NCBI GenBank assembly: GCA_006538405.1
Contig: BJKQ01000006.1
Coordinates: forward strand, 310,001 to 374,000
Direction: 5' to 3'
Source of the DNA: Hansfordia pulvinata
Taxonomy: Eukaryota; Ascomycota; Sordariomycetes; Xylariales
Length of the DNA stretch: 64,000 bases
Both the position numbers and the translations under genes were made by a program. The notes below the pieces were generated by a model. It saw only the letters and a list, made by a program, of their open reading frames with translations, had not been told where the DNA came from and made no database searches. Each line of letters begins with the position of its first letter. Within the stretch, counting starts at the first letter, position 1. Shown here in pieces: positions 9,299 to 20,330 of the stretch.

Positions 9299-10900
9299 AT
9301 GCCACACCACCGAGACCTTGTGGACGACACCGAACTCTCGGCTGGACTCTTGGAATCTCCGAGCTCGAGTTGCTTGGACGACCCAGTCTCACCGGTGTCA
9401 CAGCTGGAGTCTTGGCAAGCCCAATTCACCCACTTAACCTCGCTCTTTTTGACGACATTGGCTTCGGAGGGACCTAAATGTACCCTCCCTACCATCCCTC
9501 TTGCGATCCCTCTTGGGACTATCGATATGACAACCCTCGCTACTGGGGACTGTCAGCACGACACAACTACACCGCTAGAGACGCAAAAGTTCCAAGATCT
9601 ACACAGCTACGAACGAGACCTGTCAAATACCGCTGGTCCCGGCCAAGAAGAGCCGGATTCCTGCAGAACAGGAGGCTACGAGAACGAGCGGTCATTCCTC
9701 CCTATTGTCGTCGCGGGCCAGCCCCTCAACGCCCTTCCGGACACAAAGTCATGCAATGTCATCACAGAGAAAAAGGCCAAAGAGTTGGGAGCGACAGTGA
9801 ACCGGGACAAAAGTCAGAGACGCCTCTTCCGCAACGCAGTGGGCAATTCCTTCCGCTCTAACGGCACAGTGGAAATGGATGTGGCCCTCCTCGACGGTGG
9901 CTACAACGGCCGCGAGGTCTTCCAGGTGGTCTCGCGGTGCCCTTCGGAAGTGATTCTAGGTCGCGCCTTTCTCGCCGCGACGCAGACTTTGGATAGATAC
10001 AGGCACCGCCTGAAGAAGATGACATCGACCGTTGCCAGCCGGGCGGCTGCCTCTTTCAGGCTCTTCAGAATGGAGGGCGGCATTTCATACAAGCTGAGCT
10101 GCGAGGTCGACGGGGACAGCATCTTCGCAGACCTGGACACGGGCTCCGACAGGGACCTGGCCTCGCTCGAGTACGCCCGCTCCCGGGAATGGAAGGTCCG
10201 CAAGATGTCGCAGGGCAAAGTTTCCGCCGTGCTGGCTGATGGGCAAGTCATCAGCGTGGCCGGGTACGTCGACACCGATCTCAGCGTTGGCGATACCACG
10301 CAACAGAAGCGATTTTACATCATCGAAGATCTGTTCTGCGACATGCTCCTGGGCGACTCCACGATCGACTCATTGGACATCTTCAACGAGTTTGAGGACT
10401 TCATCCGAGAGCTGCCTGATGATGACAACGACGAGGCGGAGGGCGACGCGTTCTGTTTGGTGGAGTGGGTTGAAGGATTCAATCATGTCGAGGCCGAGGT
10501 CGAGTCGCTTCTGAGCGGGTCTCCGTTTCCATTGCAAATAGGAACTGTGCCTGGGCCTAAACGCAAATCCAGATGGAGGTATCTATTCTCTCTGCCAGGT
10601 GGTACCAGACCAAGAACATCTCAGGCAATCAGTCCACAAGGCGAGTTTCATGAACACCCCCTCTGGGCCAGATCCTAACCAGTTTCAGATCTACGGATCC
10701 AGCTAAGACGCAAATTGGAAGAGGTCGACAGCATGGAATGTATGTACCAGCGGCGCTTCCAAGCCAAGTCCGCTCAATTGGGCGAATCTGATTTGGCAGA
10801 AGAGCAGAGCATCGAGGCGGCGAGGACATTGCGCTACCGAGAGCTCCGGCAGAAGATACTACTCTACATGCGGAATCCGCCTCCTCTTCAGCGCAGGTGA
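9299..10900 (+). CDS. protein with two tandem retropepsin-like domains
   Basis: Probable exons 9299-10598 and 10689-10900, giving about 503 residues; without the intron the frame stops at 10678 (459 residues). The first domain (about residues 130-230) has NALPDTKS with Asp148 where retroviral-type proteases have D-T/S-G, and ends with the hydrophobic-Gly motif VILGRAFL. The second (about 262-362) has FADLDTGS with Asp280, a VLADGQVISVAG strand-like segment and CDMLLGDSTID. The first motif has Lys in place of the catalytic-loop Gly; the second is intact. Known: single-chain tandem aspartic folds occur as pepsin-like pseudo-dimers and as non-peptidase relatives. Inferred: a host gene, perhaps domesticated from a retroelement protease; no reverse transcriptase, integrase or LTR is nearby. 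The second exon encodes a charged, helical tail. The donor at 10599 (GTGGTA) is weak but is the choice that keeps the tail in frame. Confidence 0.65.
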
Positions 10901-11216
10901 GGTTGCAGGGGGGTTGAGTGGGCTCGGCTTTCCTTTATTTTTTATTTTTTTGTTTCTTCTGGATATAGATAAAACCGCGAGACGCATGTCGATAGAACCT
11001 GATACCCCGGAGGCGCATCGGAGCAACTGGAAAAAACAAGACTGTAATGATTAAGGATTAGAGGCGTTTCTCCCGTGTAAAATAGAGCCATCTTGTCAAA
11101 TTTCAAGTCATAGAGAATGCACGTCATCCATGGTCCGACGTCATCTTATCTGATGCGACTCTCACATGCATGGGCGTGTTTGTCAGGAGCGTGTAATGTA
11201 GTATGATGGTGACCTT
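10901..11216. other. convergent 3' intergenic region
   Basis: Short spacer between two convergent genes; contains a T-rich stretch near 10930-10950. Nothing else is seen. Confidence 0.6.
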
Positions 11217-13497
11217 CTACTCGTACTGCCGCCCCCAGAGCAATCCAGCCGCCGGATCTGCCGTGTTCTCGGTGGTCACGGCTATGCGACCGGAGTCGCC
11301 GGCGGGGTTGACATCGCAGATTCGCATCGGCAGGTCCCGCAGCCGCCGCGCCCGATCCGTCCCGTCGAGCGTCGAGCCACCCTGCGCCGCCCCGGCGCAC
11401 CGGTTTTCCAGCGTCGTCATCGTCAACGACCCCAGAATGTCCGGCGCCAGGATGATGCTTCGCGTGGCCAACGTCAGCAGCGAGGCGCACAGCAGGATGA
11501 AGCAGGCGCCCATGTAGACCATCAGCCATGCCGTGTCGCACCGCACGACCTGGCTCTCCACCAAGATGTTGGCGGGCTCTCTCACCGTCCTGATACCCCG
11601 GAAGGTTTCCTGGGACCCATCCGGCCCCTCGCTCTCGTTCCTCACCTGCGCTGTCCCGACCACCATCGCCGGCGATGTTTGTATGGTGTGCAGTGTGTTC
11701 ATCAGCTGTGCCATTCGAGTTTCGAATTGCTGCTTGCCCGTCGTCATGAGGTCGTGCTCGCCGTTATTGTACATCCATGTCAGTGCTTGGTTTGGGCTCA
11801 TGAGGTAGGCCACCGTGGGTATCATGGGCGACTGCACACTGGCCGGCCAGTCGAACAAGCTTGTCAGGTCAGCAAGGAAAAAGTCAATGGCGCTTCCCAA
11901 GACGCTTTCGTAATTGGGGCTCTCCGAGTCGGGAAGAATCCTGGGCGGAGAGTCGAAGATTGTCTCGTTTGGATTCTGCTCTGCTGAGAGGCGTACTCGC
12001 TTCGACTCGCAAGACAGGCCTGCACATGAGTACTCGACGTCAACATGGGTCGTGCCCAAGTCACACTCGGCGTAAGACTTGGCCCGCTTTCCATATTGAC
12101 TCAGCGTCTCTGATGACTCCCATACGAGCTTCCTGGCATCTTTGTTGTCTCCAGTGGGGCAAGATTCATAGCATCCAGGGCCCTTGCAGACCTCCGAGCA
12201 CATTGAAGCAGCGATTTGTGCAAGATGATTGCCGTTTTCACCAGTCAAGTCGGAACTTGTCCCATCATGTGCGATTGTGTGGTGAGCCCAGGAGCTGTAG
12301 CCTTCGGGAAGACCCGGAGCTTTGTTGAGTCGCACGTCGCTTGTGTTGAATCCTGTCCAGGTCAAGCTGTCTTCTTGGCGAAAGACGAAGCAAGTCAGAC
12401 TCAGATACGACATGTCCAGCACAAATGTGGCAATGCCCACATCATCCGACAATTTGAAAGGGACTCCCGCCAGAGATGAATAAACCACGTCTGAGCTGTT
12501 GCTTATTGTCGTCCAATTTGTATCAATGGTTTCGCTCATGGTTTCAATCATGGGTATCCGAAGGTTGCCCCACAGATCCTGAGTTTGGTTGCTGCGTGGC
12601 AGCGCTGCGAACTGCATTGCCGACGTGAAGGCCGACTTGCCCGTGAGCAACGTTTTGTTGAACGTTTTGAAGTAGTCCACGCTAGGGTTCAAATGAGTGA
12701 CGTCGCCCGTGGAGTTTTTGAAAGCGGCTTGCGCGTAGACAAGCCGGAAAGCCGCTTGGCTGCCAACCGGGGAGAACGCCCAGAGAACCAGAAGTAGAAC
12801 GCCGACTTTGTCAAGCATGCGCAGCTGAAACTGCGTTACGATGGCGCTGATGATTGTGGAGCTGCTGAAGAGCTGCTCGATGCGCCCGACAGTCGAGCCT
12901 CTCTCCATCTGCAATGTTGCTAGAGCCTTGAGCATCCGGCCGATGATGGCGGCAAAAACAATTGGAAATATGGTGGGGCCCTGTGGAACGAGAAGACATC
13001 AGCACTTGGCCCATCTTTGCAGGGTGCTCAGGGAGACCTACGTATTCGGCAGCGAGGATCAGCCTCGGACCGAAGGAAACACTCGAGTCGTTAAGCTCCC
13101 CGTCATGAAACAATACCAGAATGCCAAAAGCAATCAACGCGTAAGTAATGAGGATCAAGACAATGTCCAGCGTAGCGACGGCGAATCGAAACCTGGATCG
13201 TCTGAGGGCACGCGGCCCAGGCAATTGAATTGTATTCTTGGAGGGCAGCGAGGGCGCGACCTTGGTCTCGTTGGTGATGGTCACGGCAGTATCTGGCGAG
13301 GCAGTCGAACCCTCCCACAGTGTGATTGACGCAGTGCCATGGCTGATATAGCTGAGCCGGTCCATGTCTCTGCCTTCGTCGCGAGTCTCGACGGATGTGT
13401 GTCCATGATCGATTGAGGCAGAGACTCGCGTTGTTTCGTCCCACCGAGATTCCGTGGATATTTGCGAGATGCTATCTTCGTCGGTCGGGTCGGTCAT
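11217..13497 (-). CDS. large polytopic membrane protein, function unknown
   Basis: Two exons, 13497-13042 and 12980-11217, joined at a phase-0 intron (12981-13041; GTAGGT donor, CACAG acceptor) to give 739 residues. The N-terminal 100 residues are acidic, Ser/Thr-rich and cytosolic-looking. Hydrophobic spans lie at about 106-130, 153-172, 210-228 and near 637-660. Between the last two is a long region with many Asn-x-Ser/Thr sites and eight or more cysteines (for example CKGPGCYESC), suggesting a glycosylated, disulfide-bonded lumenal or extracellular domain. After the last span comes LAPDILGSLTMTTLENRC, a motif I associate with a large family of uncharacterised membrane proteins in Pezizomycotina. 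No transporter, kinase or enzyme signature is visible. The start is the first ATG of exon 1. Its 3' end overlaps no other gene. Confidence 0.8.
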
Positions 13498-14503
13498 GAT
13501 GACATCGCGGGGGACAGGTGCCCGTTGCTACCATGTACGCTTTCAATGGGCGATAAGGGGCAGAAGAAGAGGCTCGGGGGTCAGTTGCACGAGGTGACGG
13601 AGAAAGGACGAACTTCCGGTCAAGACTACCCAAGTTATGCTGGCGGGAGACGGCGGGCGGCCTCAGCCTTGCGATTTCGAGGCAGGCTGCTTACTCCGCC
13701 TGGATTGGAGCAAGGCCTGAGGAGCGCCATTTGTCCGCAATACGATGTGGCGGGTGGTGAATTCATGCAGGCTGCGCCGGGAAGATGTTGCAATTCGTCG
13801 GGGCCATGACGGCTAACTTAGGTCTCAGGCAGGCTCAGCCGCTTCGAGGCTTGCACCTGCAGGCCAGTTCCCATGTGAGTGGTTGATGGTGAGTTGCACG
13901 AATGTGTTTGATGAAAAAGCGCTGTGGAAGGAATTCCGGGTATCAGTCGTCAAATTGTCGATGAAGCATCAAACCGCCAGTCTTGATCTCAAATGCCCAG
14001 GGGGTTGTTAATCTACCTTCTCTCTTACGGTACTCGTAGTGCGCATGCGCTCGAAGTGGAGGCTACTGGATTCGATTGCCCGTCCAGGAAGGTGGGTCTA
14101 GAGCCGCCCCCACCACTAGAACGCGCCTGCCCGCGCCGCTGCAACGACGCCTTATCGCAAATTTCATCAATTTCCTTATCGCCGCAGCCCGCTGCACCCG
14201 CCTCAGCCAGCTGCAGTACGCGGTGCACCACTGATGGCATTTTGGCGGGGTTGAGGGGTACTGCAACACCACATGCACCACCACCACTATCACCATCGCC
14301 ATTAACCATCAACGCTTTCGACATCACAACTCGCAGAACCACCCCTCGACCTTCACACTCGCGCCGCGCCACAAAAAACAAAAGCTCACAACCTCCAAAT
14401 TCGAGACCTTGAAACCAAAAACCGCCCCCTTTCCAAAACCAACAAACCCCTCCCACAACCAACCGTCCGACCAGCCGCGCCGCCGGCCGCGCCGCCCACC
14501 GCC
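13498..14503. other. divergent promoter region (membrane protein / RIO2)
   Basis: About 1 kb between two divergent genes. The last 200 bases before the RIO2 start are A/C-rich on the plus strand, as in many fungal leaders. One ACTCGTA word lies near 14033. No supported ORF. Confidence 0.6.
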
Positions 14504-15765
14504 ATGAAGCTCGACTCCAAGGCGATGCGCCACCTGACCGAGGACGACTGGCGCGTCCTCGCGGCGGCCGAGCAGGGGTCCAAGAACCACGAGCTGGTCC
14601 CGACCCCGCTGATCGAGAAGCTGAGCCGCGTCCGCGGGGGGGCGGCCAGGTGCGCCGGTCCATCTCGGCCCTCGCCAAAGTCGGCCTGATCGCCAAGGTC
14701 AAGGAGGCCAAGTACGACGGCTACCGCCTGACCTACGGCGGCCTCGACTACCTCGCCCTGCACGGGCACTCGCGGAGGGGCCAGGTGTACAGCGTCGGCG
14801 AGCGCGTCGGCGTGGGCAAGGAGAGCGACATCATGATCGTCTCCGACGACAAGGGCCAGCAGCTCATCCTCAAGATGCACCGCCTGGGCCGCATCTCGTT
14901 CCGCTCCGTCCGCACCAACCGCGACTACCTCTCAAACAACCGCAAGCACGCCGGCTCCTGGATGTACCTGTCCCGCCTCGCCGCCGAGAAGGAGTTCGCC
15001 TTCATGCGCGCCCTGCGCGACGCCGGCTTCCCCGTCCCCATCCCCATCGCCCAGGACCGCCACACCATCCTTATGGAGCTCATAGACGCCTTCCCCATGC
15101 GCCAGGTCAGCCAGGTCGGCGACCCCGCCGCCCTCTACGCCGAGCTCATGGACATGATCATGCGCCTCGCTGCCCACGGCCTCATCCACGGCGACTTCAA
15201 CGAGTTCAACATTCTGCTCAAAGAGGAGGAAAGGGCCCCCGAGCCAGCAGACCAGCAGCAGCAGGAGGAGGACCAACAACAGCAGTCCGCCGAAGCCGCC
15301 GACGCCACCCCCGAACCAAAGCTGACCGTCGTCCCCATCCTCATCGACTTCCCCCAGATGGTCTCCATGGACCACCGCAACGCCGAAATGTACTTTGACC
15401 GCGACGTTGCCTGCATCAAGCGCTTCTTCGACCGCCGCTTCGGCTTCACCAGCACCACAAAGGGCCCCTACTTCCGCGACGCAAAGAAGCTCGTCGGACG
15501 CGACGGGGTGCCCCGCATCGACGACGCAGTCAAGGCCTCGGGCTTCACCAAGAAGAAGCTGGAAGACCTCGAACAGGCCATCGAGTCGCAGTTCCAGGCC
15601 CGCGGCGACCTTGACGAAGAGGTCGATTCGGGTAGCGACGAAGGTGAGGAGGACGAAGACGAGGATGAGAGTCATGGCGACGACGCAGAGCAGGGAAATG
15701 AGGCTGCTGCGGATGATGCTCCCCGGATAGCCATGGAGAAGCTAGAGCTGGGCAATCAGACCTGA
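14504..15765 (+). CDS. RIO2: RIO2 atypical protein kinase (apparent frameshift)
   Basis: RIO2 acts in late maturation of the 40S ribosomal subunit in the cytoplasm. The N-terminal winged-helix part starts MKLDSKAMRHLTEDDWRVL; the RIO kinase domain shows GVGKESD (about 102-108), the ATP-lysine in LILKMHR (124), catalytic HGDFNEFN (Asp231) and metal-binding LIDFPQ (Asp282). The frame is broken at a run of seven G at 14636-14642: residues before it and the frame beginning at 14650 belong to one protein, and one more G restores 421 codons (420 residues) with the expected GGQVRRSIS-type join. No plausible intron covers the break. Between the catalytic loop and LIDFPQ is a Gln/Glu-rich insertion of about 40 residues. 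The C-terminal tail is acidic. Identity is clear; whether the break is biological is doubtful. Confidence 0.93.
14636..14642 (+). other. G7 homopolymer at the RIO2 frame break
   Basis: Seven consecutive G bases lie exactly where the reading frame changes from the winged-helix start to the kinase frame. Eight would keep the frame. Confidence 0.8.
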
Positions 15766-16310
15766 GCCATCACCACACCCGTAAGAAATGAACTAGAATA
15801 GAACGCAGCGATACCCATCAATTCCACCCTCTATGAAGAGCTCCAACTATCTTCTCCCAACATACTGATGATGCTGTATTGATGCATGCAACAACGCTAA
15901 ACCCCTGTCACTACAAACACAAGCGGGCACGGGAGATTATTAAGATTAATGGATTGATTAGACATCCTATCAATACTGCCCTGCTAGACTGAACCTCCAA
16001 ACGGCTACCCTCGGCAGGACAAAAGATGTAAAAATGTGCCACGAGCAGATAACATGCGCCGTCTCAAACACACTTTGCTCCGGTATGGTCATGAAACCCG
16101 AACCATGGAAAATCACAACATGCGGTCGTCTGTACGGACCAGTCAAAAGTATAAACTTGCCACAAAGAACATTAGAGTCAACCGTCGGTTACGCGATCGC
16201 GCCCAGACACCAAATGTGCCAAGGTCAATGAAGATCATGCCGAGTTGATCAAAAAGAAGAGTTAAGAAAATCGCGCCTGTCGAATCTGTCCGTGCGTCAT
16301 ATGTGGATGA
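15766..16310. other. convergent 3' intergenic region
   Basis: AT-richer spacer between the ends of RIO2 (+) and the RRM gene (-), presumably both 3' UTRs. No gene seen. Confidence 0.6.
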
Positions 16311-18610
16311 TCAATCCTCTTCGTGCTTCATCTTGATGGGAGACGACTGGGAACTGCCGTGCGCGACAATGGGCGAGTCGATATCGACATGAATGGTGAC
16401 GCCTTCGTCGCCCGAGCCATCCTCCGAAGACTCAGTGTTGCCGGAAGCACCACTGCTTTGTCTAGCGAAGCGATGGTTAGTATAAGCCTTCTCCGGAGGG
16501 TCCGGGGGTCTCATACTTGGCGCGGGAAGTGGTAGAACCCTTGCCACCAGTTTCACCAACTCCGCCTTTCATCGAACGGTAGCCCTGGCCACTTGGAAAA
16601 CGTCAGCAGTGCGCAAGCAATTGCACAAAGGGGGTTGAGACTCACGAGAAAGCGCGACGGAACTGCGGCTGCTGCGAGTTGTAGATGGTGGGCTGAATGC
16701 CAACCAAGGGAGTACCGTAGGCGCCAACATTGTACTCGTTGGTGCGGAACTGGCGACGCTCCGCAGTAACTCGCTTCAGCTCCTTCTGAGCCGGAGTGTC
16801 GGCGTAGCGAATCTGCATGGCGAGACGCTCATCGCCAAGGACGAGGCCAGTAAAATTCTTCACAATATCATCACAGATGTCGCGATTCTCGAAACTGGCA
16901 AAAGGTTAGACAATGTCAGTTGCAGGATGGTGTGCAACTTACCGAGCGAAGCCAACACCACGGCTGTTGCCGAGGTTGTCGCGGAGGATCTTGCTGGACA
17001 AAATGGTGTAGCCGAGGAAGATTTGACCAAGCTCGGTCTCGGTGACGGACTTCGGAAGGTTGGAAATGTAGAGGTTGGTCGAATCCTCATCGCCTTCGGC
17101 CTTGAGGCGAGAGTTGAAGGACTCCTGCAGCAGTGAGAATGTTAGCAACAGCGACTGGATTGGAGTAAGAGCATGCGAGGGGGGCACCGTACACGAGCGA
17201 ATCCAACCTCGTAACCCAGACGGTAAAAGCCACGAATGCACTTCTCCGAGTCGCGAACGTCAGAGAACTTGGCGAAACCAAATCTGATTATGGTTAGCAA
17301 AAGCTGCCTTCTTGGCCAAGAGTGGACTACTTACCCCTTGCAAGCACTGGTGGCAGTGTCGAGGATAGCCTTGGAGGTCTCGACCTTGCCAAATCGCTCA
17401 GCATACTTCAAGAGAAGCTCGTCATCAGTGGTAGGGTGAAGACCACGGATGTAGACATTGCGGTTGCCAGGAATGTGGTTGATCAGGCTCTGCTCCAGGG
17501 TCTTCATGTTCTCAGTAGGAGTGAAGACGGCCGGGACAGCGTTGGGAACAGGGGGCTCGCGCTTCAGCAGAGCTTCCAAGTCGCGGTCAACAGCAAGCGG
17601 AATGGCGTACATGCCCTTGGGCTGTTGAACACTGCCAGAACCAGCCATCTGCTGGGGGGAAGGGGTGGTGTAGGCAGAGCGGTCAAAGACAGCGACACGG
17701 TTCTGCTCCCGAGCGGCAGCACTACCAAAGAACGGAGTAGCAGGAGTCGACTCATTGGTAGAGTACGAAGAGCGGCGGTTGTCCAGGGCTGGAACGTCCT
17801 TGGAGCTGGCATCAGAGCGATCAGGGGCGTTGCTGGCACGGCCCGGGGTGAATGGCATAAAGGGCAGGTGCATGCCGTACGGGGGCTGAAGTCCAGCAAC
17901 GTAGTGTCCCTGGTAGGCAGAGGCAGCATCGGGAATCTGGCCGTAGCCGAAGGCCGAAACACCAGCAGGATAGCCCGGGGCCTGGTAGAAGAGGTGACCA
18001 TCCTGGGTGAGGTAGGCGTTGCCCATCATTCCCGGAGCGGCAGTACCCTGGGCCATGGCAGCGCCGTTAATGTTGAGGCCGCCGAAAGAACCGAGGAGCG
18101 AGTTCATTCCCATGTCGGGACCGTGACCAGGGTGAGCCTCAGCGTGACCACTGACCTGGGCAGCGATGTAGGGTGCAGCGTTGGGGACGGCGCCGCGCTT
18201 GGCTCCGTAGTTGGTCTCGTTCATGGCCATGTTGGTCGGGGAATAATGCATGATCTGAGCAATCCATGGTCAGCTCAAACTGTATGGAGAATATGATTGT
18301 GCCGAGATTGAGACGAAGGCGGAGGGGATCGAGTCAATCCGGAGATGATGCGAGGAAGCCACTCGGCCTTGGGTAATGAGGAGGGTGTGTGGATTGCTGA
18401 GGCAGACTAGACAGCAGTCCCAAAGGCCACTGCCGGCGCCTGTGGCCAAGAGGGCAGAGAGACAGAAGTGGTCCAGGGTGCAGAGGCACAGGGGTGCCAG
18501 TGATGGTGTTTCGGGTTATGGAAGGAGAAGCAACATACCTTGGGGGAAGTTCTCTTGTACAAGAGTGGTCTGACAAAGCAGGCTCTTGTGACGATGTCAG
18601 CTTGATTCAT
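16311..18610 (-). CDS. two-RRM RNA-binding protein, MSSP/Msa1-like
   Basis: Exons (minus): 18254-17335, 17283-17193, 17124-16943, 16894-16646, 16591-16517, 16461-16311; all junctions are GT-AG and in phase. Starting at the ATG at 18251 gives 554 residues. A further exon, 18610-18539, joins in frame (24 codons plus one) and would move the start to 18610; I cannot decide between them. The N-terminal 280 residues are low-complexity, rich in Gly, Ala, Pro and Tyr. RRM1 starts with NVYIRGLHP and has CKGFGFAKF spanning the first main intron; RRM2 starts with NLYISNLPK and has RGVGFARF spanning another. After RRM2 comes AERRQFRTNEYNVGAYGTP, which I recognise from the fungal MSSP/Msa1 group. A Gly-rich segment and an acidic, Ser-rich tail ending HEED follow. 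Known relatives regulate mRNAs in mating and stress; the role here is inferred. Confidence 0.88.
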
Positions 18611-20330
18611 GGCAATAAAAGTATTTCAAGCAGGATGGTGACGATGCTGGAAAGATGGTGGCGATGTTGGAAAGATGGTTGTGATGGAGGCAAAGTAGGC
18701 AGGATGAAGTGTGAAGGATGCAATCAAACAGTTGCGTAAGTGTGTGGTGTGGGAAACAAGCAGGACAAGGAGAGATGGTGTGCAGGTGAGTGTGAGAGGA
18801 AGTGTATTAGGACAAGGCTCACTGCAGCTTTGCAGAGGACTGAGGCTGGGCTGCCTGGCAACCTGGCGAAAGGTGAGAGTGGGGTGATGGGACACGGGTG
18901 GAAAAGGTGGCAGGCCAAGTCTGAGCGGGTTGGTGGCCTGCTGAAGGCCAAAACACGGCTTTGCTTGACAATATCGCCCGGAGACCGAGGGGAGAAGCAC
19001 AGCACGACCCCCGGGCGAGAAACGAACCTTGCAGAACCCAGCTCGGAAGCAGTTGTTACCAGGGCGGCGAAGGGGCTTGGGGCGGAGAAGCGAGCGGTAA
19101 CAAGTAAAATAGTGTAGCTAGCGAGCAAGGATGGGGGATGACTCGGAAAGATTGTGGTGATGGGGTTGCTGGATGAGTGGATGCTATGCCGGGGGAAGAG
19201 AGTGGGAGAGAGGGAGAAGAGAGGGAGAAGTCCGTCGGGGTGCAAGTTGACGCGAGAGACGGACGAGCGAAGCCCGCGATGGACTGCACGTCGCAGAGGA
19301 AGGAGCGAGTAGAGAAGAAGCATGCAGATTTGTCTTTCGTGACTTACCAGGTTCGCGGGAAAGGCGTGGTGGTCGTAAGAATGCAGAAGTCACGAGCCCG
19401 TGGCTTCCTGGCGAGCGAGAAGCGTCGACGAGGAAGTCGCGATGGCTATGACGGCGGTGGGTGTAAAGTAACAAGGCGGTGGCAAGAGCGCCGGGAATAT
19501 CGTAAGAGCGTGGATAAAACGAAAACGCACAGGCGACGGTGCCTCGGGTATCAAGGATGGAACTGTAGAGCGGAAAGCGCAAGGCTCCGCGCTTTGCAGA
19601 CAAGGGAATGTAAGGATGCGGGTGGAATTAGAGGATATTCGGGTTGGCGTTTAGAGGTGGGAGGTCAGGCAGTGGGCTCTGGCCGGGAGTCTTGCTGAGG
19701 GAGGGTCTTATTTATATCGAGAGGACAGCCGCGCGGGTGGGGGGTCGAGCAAGATGAGGACGGAGATGCGCTCCGCGTTCTCAAAGTCGGGCAGGCAGGC
19801 AGGCAGGCAGGCAAGTAAACAGGAAAACGGGCAGTCAAGTCGTTTCCTGGTCAATGGCGCGGTTTGGCGTGTTATGTTTGGTTGAGGGGGTTTGCAGGAC
19901 AGCCGCTCTTCAAGGCAGTGAATGAGTTTCACGTCTTCAAATGCCTTGGCAAGACTTGGCTATGCAGCAGCAATGGCAGCGACAACAAGAACACAAACAG
20001 TAATCCAGGTTGAGCAGTCCTGGAGATCTGGCAAAGATTCCTGATTGGGCAGATGGAATATCACAGCCAGTGGGCGGGGCAGGAGGTTATGTCTGGTGCT
20101 GTCAGGGCTTTTGCTGTGGTGTCCTTCAGATGACTACTTTATCGACTCTGCATTCAATGGAAGTGGCTTCTCTTTCAAGCAAGCGTTGCCAAGGCGATGT
20201 AGCTTTCCTGGACGAGTATGAGTGTCAGCCCCTGCCTGGTACTTGTTCAGGGTATCGGGCCAGCTTTGTGGCCCAGAAGAACAGCAGGTGAGATGTCGAG
20301 GCGATTTCACCTACCTGGTGGGGAAAGACC
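18611..20330 (-). promoter_or_regulatory. long upstream region of the RRM gene
   Basis: About 1.7 kb that is purine-rich on plus and therefore pyrimidine-rich on the coding (minus) strand, with no supported ORF. A full-consensus splice donor (CTG|GTAAGT on minus, near 19347) and the large size suggest a long, possibly spliced 5' leader, as is common for fungal regulatory genes. This is inference; transcript data would be needed. Confidence 0.35.
19789..19813. repeat. GGCA tetranucleotide repeat
   Basis: About six copies of GGCA in the upstream region of the RRM gene. Confidence 0.85.

Noticed and set aside
9299..10900. Complete LTR retrotransposon
   Set aside because: Only protease-like domains are present; no reverse transcriptase, RNase H, integrase, LTRs or target-site duplications were seen around it.
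17322..18296. 324-codon plus-strand frame
   Set aside because: Antisense shadow of the first main exon of the RRM protein.
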